Source: Acidobacteria bacterium UBA2994
GTDB lineage: Bacteria; Acidobacteriota; Vicinamibacteria; Vicinamibacterales; UBA8438
Assembly: GCA_002346545.1 (NCBI GenBank)
Contig: DEAA01000064.1
Location: forward strand, 1 to 64,000
Direction: 5' to 3'
DNA length: 64,000 nt
Position numbers and translations under genes: made by a program. The first letter of the stretch is position 1. Each line of letters opens with the position of its first letter. This document shows positions 44,483 to 51,972 of this stretch, piece by piece. The notes below the pieces were generated by a model, which saw only the letters and a program-made list of their open reading frames with translations, had not been told where the DNA came from and ran no database searches.

Positions 44483-46207
44483 ATGGTGTTTCGACGTCCG
44501 AGTCTTGCGCTGGTAGCCGGCGCGCTGTTTCTCTCGCCCCTTGCGGCTGACGCTGCCGACTACCACCACGTGCATATCACCTCGTCGGACGCCACCGAGG
44601 CGGTGCGCTGGTATTCGCGTCACCTCGACTGCCAGCCCCTGTCGGACCGTGACGACTCGGTCGACTGCCAGGGCGTGCAGGTCACCTTTGATTCGCAGCC
44701 ATCGCTCGGGAGCAGCCAGCGGACCGGCATCGATCGTCTCTCGTTCTCCTACGCGGATCTCACCGCGAAGATGGGCGAGATCGAGTCGGTGGGGGTCGGC
44801 GGGGCCGGCGTCCGGTTGCAGCGGTTCCCGGACGGATCCACGCTGCAGGATCAGCCCGGGCTCTACAAGCATGGGTTCATCTTCGACCCGTGGGGCACCC
44901 GGATCGAGCTGGTCGAGGACAGCGACAGGATCGGGTTCCATTCCATCCATCTCAGCGCCACCGACCCCGCGGCGACACTGGCCTGGTACGAGGAGCACTT
45001 CGGCGGTGAGGCCGCGCAGCTCCGAGGGCAGATCGACGGTCTGCGGTTCGGCGACATCTGGCTCTTCGCGTTGCGGCACGAGGACGGGGTGCCGGCGGCC
45101 ACGACCGGTCGAGCCATCGACCACATCGCGTTCGAGCTCGAGGACGTCGACCGCGACAGTGTTCAGCTGGCCCAGGCCGGCGTCTCGTTCACCCAGCAGC
45201 CGGCGGTGCCGGAAGGTGGTCGCACCGGGGCCCGGCGCGGGTTCGTCGCGGCGCCCGACAATGTCAGCGTCGCGGTGGTCGAGGCCGGTTTCGCCGGGGT
45301 GGCCCGCTCGATGGACGACGTGGTCGACATCACGACCCAGCAGCGGGACTACACCGTGCCTCGCACCCCGTGGGGAGAGCCCGACTTCCAGGGGGTCTGG
45401 ACCGGCGACGCCGCCCACGGGATTCCGATGGAGCGCCCCCGGGACCTCACCGACACCGAGGTGCTGACGCCCGAGCAGGCGGCGGCGCGTCGCGAACGGG
45501 GCACGCTCGGCAGCATCTGGGGCTACGAGTCGGAGTGGCGCGATACGACCCTCGGCTACGTCAAGTCCGCGCCGTCACAGCAGGTGGCGATGGTGATCGA
45601 TCCGCCGGATGGGCGGATCCCCGATTTCACGCCAGAGGCTCAGGCCCGTCTGGCAAACCGGGTCGACACGTCCGGCGTGCGCCGGCTCGCGGCTGGTCCC
45701 GAGGATCTGAGCCCCTGGGTGCGCTGCATCACTAGGACCCTGATCCCGACCCCGCAGGTCTACAACAACGGTATGCAGATCGTGCAGGGGCCGGGCTACG
45801 TGGCCGTCCAGCGCGAGATGATTCACGAGACCCGGGTCATCCCCACCGAGCCGAAGCCGCACGTGGGCGAGTCGATCACCTCCTGGCTGGGCGATGCTCG
45901 CGGGCACTGGGACGGCGATACGCTGGTGGTGGAGATCAAGAACCTCAACGGCCGGGTGCCGTTCCGTGGGACCACCGACGCGCTCACGCTCACCGAGCGT
46001 TACACGCGCACCGGACCAGATACGCTGCAGTATCAGTTCACCATCGACGATCCGGAAGCGTTTACCCGCCCCTGGACCGGGATGTTCACCTACGTGCGTG
46101 ACGAGACGCAGTACGAGCTCGTGGAGTACGCCTGTCACGAGGGGAACTACGGGATGCCGAACATTCTGACCGGTGCTCGCGCTCGAGAGCAGGAAGAAGG
46201 CCGTTAG
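44483..46207 (+). CDS. VOC-VOC-GVW fusion protein, copy 2
   Basis: A 574-residue paralogue of the gene before it with the same length and domain order; ATG 44483 follows GGAAAGGAAA. Signal peptide LALVAGALFLSPLAADA, first VOC ADYHHVHITSSDATEAVRWY, second VOC GFHSIHLSATDPAATLAWYE, then GEPDFQGVWTGDAAHGIP and EYACHEGNYGMPNILTGAR. In the first VOC domain the position of His85 in copy 1 is Arg85 here (GIDRLSFSYADL), so a likely metal ligand is lost. In the second VOC domain HHIHL of copy 1 is HSIHL. The two copies may therefore differ in metal binding. It is convergent with the PQQ gene downstream. Confidence 0.82.
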   Translation: MVFRRPSLALVAGALFLSPLAADAADYHHVHITSSDATEAVRWYSRHLDCQPLSDRDDSVDCQGVQVTFDSQPSLGSSQRTGIDRLSFSYADLTAKMGEIESVGVGGAGVRLQRFPDGSTLQDQPGLYKHGFIFDPWGTRIELVEDSDRIGFHSIHLSATDPAATLAWYEEHFGGEAAQLRGQIDGLRFGDIWLFALRHEDGVPAATTGRAIDHIAFELEDVDRDSVQLAQAGVSFTQQPAVPEGGRTGARRGFVAAPDNVSVAVVEAGFAGVARSMDDVVDITTQQRDYTVPRTPWGEPDFQGVWTGDAAHGIPMERPRDLTDTEVLTPEQAAARRERGTLGSIWGYESEWRDTTLGYVKSAPSQQVAMVIDPPDGRIPDFTPEAQARLANRVDTSGVRRLAAGPEDLSPWVRCITRTLIPTPQVYNNGMQIVQGPGYVAVQREMIHETRVIPTEPKPHVGESITSWLGDARGHWDGDTLVVEIKNLNGRVPFRGTTDALTLTERYTRTGPDTLQYQFTIDDPEAFTRPWTGMFTYVRDETQYELVEYACHEGNYGMPNILTGARAREQEEGR

Positions 46208-46237
46208 CGTCCCGCCGAACGGGGTTGGGTCAAGACT

Positions 46238-46254
46238 GTGGCCGGACCGGCCAC
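46238..46254. terminator. Perfect palindromic hairpin between convergent genes
   Basis: GTGGCCG, loop GAC, CGGCCAC. A 7-bp stem with a 3-base loop lies between the ends of the VOC-GVW copy 2 gene and a minus-strand PQQ gene. There is no T tract, so it may be a weak bidirectional terminator. Confidence 0.4.
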
Positions 46255-46298
46255 GAGCGCCACCGCCGCGAGTTGGTGCGAGGCTGCCACGCTGCTGG

Positions 46299-48047
46299 TT
46301 ACCCCTCGGGCAGGGCAAAGATGAACAGGTTGTTGCCGATGCTTGGTCGGTGGTCAGGGTTCAGCCGGGCCAGTACACCGGTGTTTAGCGAGCGGCCGGT
46401 GCTGACCGCCACATACTGCTGGCCCTCGATGGCGTAGGTCACCGGAAACCCGGTCACTGGCGATCCGATGTTGATCTCCCAGAGCAGTTCTCCGGTGTCC
46501 TGGTCGATAGCCTTGAAGCGGCCATTCGAGTCGCCGAAGAACAGCAGGTGCCCGCCGGTGGCGACCACCGACATCGTGAAGGCCTCCTGATCGTGGCTCC
46601 AGGTGACCTCGCCGGTCTCCACCGAGATCGCCTCAATGGTGCCGAGTTGCTGTTCGCCAGGCGTGATCTGCGCCCGGACGTTTAGTGAGTACCAGCCGTT
46701 TCCGGAGTCGACCATGACCCGGCCACAGGTATGGCGGAGCGGCATGTACATGTGGTTCGTGAGGGGGCTATAGGCGCCTGCCTCCCAGTCCTTGCCGCCT
46801 TGCCAGATGGGGCACGCCATGACCTCTTGGCCGTTTCCCGTGAAGACCACCTCGGAGTTTTCGGTCACCGCACCGGTCGCTCCGTCGATATGACTTACCA
46901 CGTTCTGGCTGACCGACGGGGTTGCCCAGAGAAACTCGCCTGTCTCGCGATCGAGCGTGTAGATGATCCCGGTCTTGCCCGGGATGCCGGTGACCACCCG
47001 CCGGCGCTCCCCTGACTCCAGTCGCGGGTTGATCCAGGCGACTGCCTCCGGGTTCGGCGCCACCGCGGTGTCGACCAGGATCCGTTCGAACGGGTGATCC
47101 AGATCCCAGTGGTCGTTTAAGTGTTGGTAGTACCAGCGGATCTCGCCGGTGGTCCCGTCGAGCGCGAGTGTGGAGTTGTGGTACAGGTGCGTGTTAGTGA
47201 CGCCGCCCACCAGGAACTTTGGCGCGGGCGAGGTTACTGACGTGCCGATGTAGACGAGGTCCAGTTCGGGGTCGTAGCTCGGCACCATCCAGGCGCCCAC
47301 GTGCTTGCGCTCCTCGTAGGGCAGCCCTCCCCAGGTCTCGTCGCCAGGTTCCCCTGGGCGGGGGATGGTCCGGCGGCGCCACAGCTCCTCTCCAGTGCGC
47401 GCGTTGTGGGCGGTAATGACGCAGGCGTCTGGGCCAGAGTCCGGCATACAGCCCCGGCCAGAGTAGATCCTGCCATTGCCGATGATCGGACCGGATGACT
47501 GGTGGGCCGGTAGTTCCCGATAGTCGAGGATCTGAGTCTCCCACACTAGTTCCCCGGACGAGGCGTCGAGCGCGAACACGTAGTCGTCGGCGCTGGTGTC
47601 GATGATGAGGCCTTCGTAGATTGCCAGGTTGCGGTTGATCCTGGAGAGCATGGGGATGATGTAGTCGTCCAGATCGTCCGGCAGGTTCCGACGATACTCC
47701 CAGACGAGGTCGCCGGTGGCGGCGTCCAGTGCCTGGATGACGTCGCCCGGATTCGGCATGTACATCATGCCGTCGTAGACCAGCGGAGTGCCCTGGTTGC
47801 TGCCGTCGTTTAGCGCCCGGGTCCACACCATGCGCAGTTGGTCGACATTGCTCCGGTCGATCGTGTCGAGCGGGCTGTAGCCCCAGCCATTCAGGGTGCG
47901 CCGCCACATCGGCCAGTCTTCGGGCGCCGGGTTTTGCAGCATGGCGTCGGTCACCGGGACGAAGTCGGCCGGCTGGGCTGCGGCTGGGCCGGCCAGGACG
48001 GTCGTCACCAACAGGAGTGCGGCGGTCGCGCTACGGGTATGGGGCAT
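46299..48047 (-). CDS. PQQ-dependent dehydrogenase-type protein, HNST subgroup
   Basis: A 582-residue protein starting at ATG 48047 with a signal peptide (TAALLLVTTVLAGPAAA). Propeller motifs: LDAATGDLVWEYRRNLPD, LDASSGELVWETQILDY, NARTGEELWRRRTIP, LDGTTGEIRWYYQHLND and LDRETGEFLWATP. In place of the catalytic GDN segment it has TNTHLYHNSTLALD, so the usual Asp is missing; this subgroup may use another residue or bind PQQ without classic alcohol oxidation. Its Cys pair GRGCMPDSGPDACVIT is distinct. The upstream esterase is 20 bases away, so the two form an operon. Confidence 0.8.
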   Translation of the reverse strand: MPHTRSATAALLLVTTVLAGPAAAQPADFVPVTDAMLQNPAPEDWPMWRRTLNGWGYSPLDTIDRSNVDQLRMVWTRALNDGSNQGTPLVYDGMMYMPNPGDVIQALDAATGDLVWEYRRNLPDDLDDYIIPMLSRINRNLAIYEGLIIDTSADDYVFALDASSGELVWETQILDYRELPAHQSSGPIIGNGRIYSGRGCMPDSGPDACVITAHNARTGEELWRRRTIPRPGEPGDETWGGLPYEERKHVGAWMVPSYDPELDLVYIGTSVTSPAPKFLVGGVTNTHLYHNSTLALDGTTGEIRWYYQHLNDHWDLDHPFERILVDTAVAPNPEAVAWINPRLESGERRRVVTGIPGKTGIIYTLDRETGEFLWATPSVSQNVVSHIDGATGAVTENSEVVFTGNGQEVMACPIWQGGKDWEAGAYSPLTNHMYMPLRHTCGRVMVDSGNGWYSLNVRAQITPGEQQLGTIEAISVETGEVTWSHDQEAFTMSVVATGGHLLFFGDSNGRFKAIDQDTGELLWEINIGSPVTGFPVTYAIEGQQYVAVSTGRSLNTGVLARLNPDHRPSIGNNLFIFALPEG

Positions 48048-48067
48048 TTCGACTCTGCCAGGTTGGG

Positions 48068-49078
48068 TTAGTTCGAAGCGCGACGACGCCCAGACGGACG
48101 CTGTCCAAGTGCCCGTTGCATCACTTCGTACTGCACTCCGATGATTCGGCCGATCGACTGGATCCAGTAGTCGGCGTCGTGACGGCCAGCCATCTGCATA
48201 TAGTCGAACGGGATGTCGCGTTCCATCAAGATGCCGGCTAGCTCTCGCGCGCCGCTGATGAGGCGGTCTTCGGTGCCACAATCTAGGTAGATGTGAGGCA
48301 GTGCCTCCTGCGGCACCTGATCGATCAGGGTGAACGGGTCGTAGGCGTCGGCGTCCTCGGCGGTCACGAACTCGGTTCCCTCCGGGGTCCGTTCCACCTG
48401 GCTACTGAAGCCGTCGATGCCGATGAGCGGGTTCGGTTGTTGCCGCCGCCGTTCGCGTTCGGCCCGCTGTGCTTCGGTTAACTGCCGTCTCGGCTGGCGG
48501 GGTGGCTCCTCTCCACGCATCCGTCTTGAAACCTGCCGCGCATGCTCCAGCGCGCCGCTGGTGCTCCCGATGGAGATGAAGAGCTCAGGGTTGCGCAGAC
48601 CCAAGCTTATCGAGCCGTAGCCGCCCATGGAGAGTCCTGCGATCGCCCGACCCTCTCGTCTGGCGATCGTCCGGAAGTTCCAGTCCACGTGGCTCACCAC
48701 ATCCACCACGATGTGGTCTTCCCAGTTGTTGGTCTGGCCACCGGTGCTTTCGGCCCAGTTGGCGTACCACGAGTTCCCGCCGTCGGGCATCACCACGATG
48801 AGGTCGTCGTAGAGGCTGGCGTAGAACGGCGTGCCGTTGGCGAGTCCCCAGGCGGTGTAGTTCTGGGTCAGCCCGTGCAGGAGATACAGCACCGGATACC
48901 GTTCGGTCGACGCCGCATAGTCGCTGGGTAGCAGGATGTTGTATTTCATGTCGCGGTCGACGGCCGGGCTGTAGAACTCGACCGTCAGTAACTCCGGTGT
49001 CTGGGCCGTGGCTGGCTGACCCAGCCCCACCAGGACAACCGCCGTCACCGTTGTTACGAGCGCTCTCTTCAGAGTCAT
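48068..49078 (-). CDS. Secreted esterase-D-like serine hydrolase
   Basis: A 336-residue alpha/beta hydrolase of the Esterase D/tributyrin-esterase family with a signal peptide (VTAVVLVGLGQPATAQ). It has the oxyanion segment YPVLYLLHGLTQNYTAWG, the nucleophile elbow AGLSMGGYGS, the acid YLDCGTEDRLI and the catalytic His in GRHDADYW. An AGGAG Shine-Dalgarno lies before the ATG. A Pro/Arg-rich insertion (RMRGEEPPRQPRRQLTEAQ) sits between the nucleophile and acid. Such enzymes hydrolyse short acyl esters, for example acetylated or feruloylated sugars. It is the first gene of an operon with the HNST-type PQQ protein. Confidence 0.88.
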   Translation of the reverse strand: MTLKRALVTTVTAVVLVGLGQPATAQTPELLTVEFYSPAVDRDMKYNILLPSDYAASTERYPVLYLLHGLTQNYTAWGLANGTPFYASLYDDLIVVMPDGGNSWYANWAESTGGQTNNWEDHIVVDVVSHVDWNFRTIARREGRAIAGLSMGGYGSISLGLRNPELFISIGSTSGALEHARQVSRRMRGEEPPRQPRRQLTEAQRAERERRRQQPNPLIGIDGFSSQVERTPEGTEFVTAEDADAYDPFTLIDQVPQEALPHIYLDCGTEDRLISGARELAGILMERDIPFDYMQMAGRHDADYWIQSIGRIIGVQYEVMQRALGQRPSGRRRASN

Positions 49079-49145
49079 GTATTCTCCTGCCGGTTGCTGT
49101 CGCGTTCGCCCTTCATCTTAATCCCGTCAGTCCGAGGTGCATCCG

Positions 49146-50456
49146 TCAATAGGGGAGGCCGGTGCGCCAGTCACCAATCGCCAGCTCCCGGCTCGCGAAC
49201 TGGTAGATCACGAGCCGTTTGCCGGCCAGACGGTCTCGTCCCTGCTGCCGCTGAGCGGCCAGTAGCTGACGCGTGGCGTAGCTTCCGGCGTCGTTCTGAC
49301 GCAGCGCATCGAGGGGACGACCCAGGCGTAGGCTCAGCTGTTCGGTTAGACCCGCCGCGGTACCCCAACCAAGCGCCTCCAGTGAGTAGATGTTGGCGAA
49401 GCTATCCCCAAGTAACAGGATCTCGGCGGTGGGATCAGGTTGCCACCCCTGCCCTTCCGGATCCAGTACCTGCGTCAGCGTCACCCGTTCGGCCGCTCGG
49501 TCCGCTTGTGCCTGAGGCAGGTTCAGGAGCGCCAGCGTGTCGCCCTGGTTCCTTGCCTGGCGGGTGGCGGTCGAGTAGGTGCGTGGCGCTCCAGCCCAGT
49601 CGAGGTCGAGCGACTCGATGTGGTCTGCGAGTAGGTCACTGGCCAGGTCGACGCCGGCTGGGGTCCAGTGGGTATCGCTTCGAAGATACAGTGGGACGTC
49701 GTCGATCTGACGTGCCTGCCAAAAGTCCGCCGTCAGATCGACGATGTCGATGCCCTCCGCGCGCACCGCGTCCAACCAGGCCGCCTGCGAGGTGTTGCGC
49801 ATCGGTTCCACGGCGTTCTCTGCCCGCCGTACGTAGCGGTCGGGATAGATGGTGGGTTTGAGGGGCACCGGGACCACGACCAGCGCGATCCCGCGTGCCT
49901 GCAAAGCGTCGCGCAGCTCGATGAGTGCAGCCCGGGGATCTGGCTCGACGTCGGGGTCCGCCAGGAGACGGGCGGCCAGGCGTTCCGGTTCGAGAAACCC
50001 TGGCCCCGTCACATACTCCACGTCCGGGCGGTAGAACAGCCAGCCACCCCGGCCCGGATAGACAGACTCGGTCGAGCCACCCAGCCAGCTGGTGACGACC
50101 AGATTCACCATAGGCACCAGTGCGTCGATCAGCGGCGATCGTTCTTCCAGCGACGTTTCGTAGTCGGCGATGTTGACGCCGACACGCTCGTTGGCTAGCG
50201 CCAGCGCGTCGATCCAGCCGTCGACGGCGGCGACCGACGAGATCTCGTCCCAGACCGGGGGGAGGGTGCGCGGATCGAGCACGCTGGGCCAACGTCCGGG
50301 ATCGGCCCGCAAGTCCGCGATGGTGTGCCAGCCGAGCGTCCCAACCAGGAAAACGAGCGCGCCGGCCGTCAAGAGACGACTGACCGGGGCCGTTACCACG
50401 GTCTGGCCCACCTCGTTGCGCGCCTGGCGTTCCCGTTCCTCGGGTGTGGTCAGCAT
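49146..50456 (-). CDS. AlgJ/AlgX-like polysaccharide O-acetyltransferase component
   Basis: A 436-residue protein with one N-terminal membrane span (RLLTAGALVFLVGTLGWHTI) and a SGNH-like periplasmic domain. Motifs seen are GWLFYRPDVEYVTG, LVVVPVPLKPTIYPDRY, YLRSDTHWTPAGVD (catalytic Asp-x-x-His-like block: DTHW) and LLLGDSFANIYS (Ser nucleophile block). This is the AlgJ/AlgX arrangement that transfers acetyl groups to exported polysaccharide. It starts 2 bases after the AlgI stop. No polymerase or export genes of an alginate-type locus are in the window, so the glycan is unknown. Confidence 0.82.
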   Translation of the reverse strand: MLTTPEERERQARNEVGQTVVTAPVSRLLTAGALVFLVGTLGWHTIADLRADPGRWPSVLDPRTLPPVWDEISSVAAVDGWIDALALANERVGVNIADYETSLEERSPLIDALVPMVNLVVTSWLGGSTESVYPGRGGWLFYRPDVEYVTGPGFLEPERLAARLLADPDVEPDPRAALIELRDALQARGIALVVVPVPLKPTIYPDRYVRRAENAVEPMRNTSQAAWLDAVRAEGIDIVDLTADFWQARQIDDVPLYLRSDTHWTPAGVDLASDLLADHIESLDLDWAGAPRTYSTATRQARNQGDTLALLNLPQAQADRAAERVTLTQVLDPEGQGWQPDPTAEILLLGDSFANIYSLEALGWGTAAGLTEQLSLRLGRPLDALRQNDAGSYATRQLLAAQRQQGRDRLAGKRLVIYQFASRELAIGDWRTGLPY

Positions 50457-50458
50457 GG

Positions 50459-51871
50459 TCAGAAGATGAAGTAGATGAACGGGTTGAATGTCTGGCTAGC
50501 CATCAGGCTCACTGAGATGCCGAGCAGCACTAGGCACCACGCGGCCCTGAGGGGGGTCAGGGTGCGGGTGAAGTTCCAGGTCTGCGGCGCTGTCCACACC
50601 ACCAGCGCGGCGACGACCAGGGTCAGCGCGTAGTAGGGCTGATACAGAAGTCCGCCTACCAGCGCCGACTCGGGTGGGGTCGGGGCCAAGCCGACGAGCG
50701 CGGCCAGGTAGCCAAGCGCCACAGCGAGCGTCGGCGCACGGAAGAACACCCACGCCAGACAGACGATGGCGAACGTGACCGCCGTGGCGGCGGTGGCCGG
50801 CAGACGGCGATACAGGCTGGTCTTGCCGCGGCTCCGCTCGAACGCCAGCATGGCGCCGTGGATGCCGCCCCAGATGATGAAGTTCCAGGAGGCGCCATGC
50901 CAGAGACCGCCCAGCAGCATCACGGTCATGAGGTTCACGTAGGTGCGGAGCCGGCCCTTGCGGTTTCCGCCGAGCGGCAGATAGAGGTAGTCCCGCAGGA
51001 AGAACGAGAGTGACAGGTGCCAGCGCTGCCAGAACTCGGTGATCGACCGGGCCCGATACGGAGAGTCGAAGTTCTTCGGAAACACGAAGCCCAGCATCAG
51101 ACCGAGCCCGACCGCCATGTCGCTGTAGCCGCTGAAATCGAAGTAGATCTGGAACGCATACGCCACCAAGCCGTACCAGGCGTCGATGACATGCAGTGCG
51201 CCCGCTTCGAAGCAGGTGTCGGCGATCTTGCCAGCCGGGTTCGCCAGCATGACCTTCTTCGCCATGCCGCAGGCAACGAACGACACGCCACGCGCGAACT
51301 TGGCTACGGTGTGTTCCCGGCTGCGAAGCTGGTCGGACACCTCGCGGAACCTGACAATCGGACCGGCGACCAGCTGTGGGAACAGCGCCACGTAACAGGC
51401 GAAATCGATGATGTTCGAGAGCGGGCGCGCCTGACCGCGGTAGATGTCGATGGTGTAGCTCATCGACTGGAAGGTGTAGAAGCTGATGCCGAGCGGCAGC
51501 GTGACGCGAAAGAAGGTCTCCCACTGCAGGTGGTCGGCGCCCAACGCGCTCACCAGCACGTTGTAGTTCTCCAGTCCGAAGTTGAAGTACTTGAAGAATC
51601 CGAGCAGACCCAGGTTCGTGACGATGGAGACGGTCAGGGCGGCGCGGTGTCGTCGGGTGCGCGGCCCTGGTTCGCCCACCACTAGTCCGCAACCGTAGTC
51701 GACGAGCGTGCTGAAGAGCATGAGCAGCACGAACGCCGGGTTCCACCAGCCGTAGAAGACGTAGCTGAGCGACGCGAGCAGTAGGTGGCGTAGCCGCTGT
51801 GGCGCGAGGTAGTAGGCAGCCAGCGTGAGCGGCAGGAAGACGAAAACGAAGATGTATGAGGAGAAGACCAC
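50459..51871 (-). CDS. MBOAT-family O-acyltransferase, AlgI-like
   Basis: A 470-residue membrane protein starting at GTG 51871, with about 11 spans. The catalytic MBOAT block is MLLGGLWHGASWNFIIWGG, where the His in LWHGASW is the conserved active-site residue; other marks are LGLLGFFKYFNFGLENY and LPLGISFYTFQSMSYTIDIY. It moves acetyl groups across the inner membrane for the AlgJ-like partner. The two genes are 2 bases apart and form one operon. Confidence 0.93.
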   Translation of the reverse strand: MVFSSYIFVFVFLPLTLAAYYLAPQRLRHLLLASLSYVFYGWWNPAFVLLMLFSTLVDYGCGLVVGEPGPRTRRHRAALTVSIVTNLGLLGFFKYFNFGLENYNVLVSALGADHLQWETFFRVTLPLGISFYTFQSMSYTIDIYRGQARPLSNIIDFACYVALFPQLVAGPIVRFREVSDQLRSREHTVAKFARGVSFVACGMAKKVMLANPAGKIADTCFEAGALHVIDAWYGLVAYAFQIYFDFSGYSDMAVGLGLMLGFVFPKNFDSPYRARSITEFWQRWHLSLSFFLRDYLYLPLGGNRKGRLRTYVNLMTVMLLGGLWHGASWNFIIWGGIHGAMLAFERSRGKTSLYRRLPATAATAVTFAIVCLAWVFFRAPTLAVALGYLAALVGLAPTPPESALVGGLLYQPYYALTLVVAALVVWTAPQTWNFTRTLTPLRAAWCLVLLGISVSLMASQTFNPFIYFIF

Positions 51872-51930
51872 CGCGGTTGCCGGGGGACCAGCCCATCATA
51901 GCGCGGAAGCCGGTGCGCACCGTCACGCCA

Positions 51931-51936
51931 TATAAT
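51931..51936 (+). promoter_or_regulatory. TATAAT -10 box of the lipoprotein PQQ gene
   Basis: A perfect TATAAT lies 36 bases before GTG 51973. No convincing -35 is seen at 16-18 bases upstream. It lies in the divergent gap with the AlgI-like gene. Confidence 0.5.
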
Positions 51937-51972
51937 GCGGGCCTCGACGCGATATCTGACGGGAGGTTCTCC

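Larger units (their letters stand above)
42735..46207 (+). repeat. Tandem gene duplication (two 574-codon copies)
   Basis: The two fusion genes have the same length to the codon, the same domain order and long matching stretches, for example TLGSIWGYESEWRDTTLGYV and VEYACHEGNYGMPNI, with only a 23-base spacer. Divergence is visible throughout, so the duplication is not recent. Confidence 0.85.
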
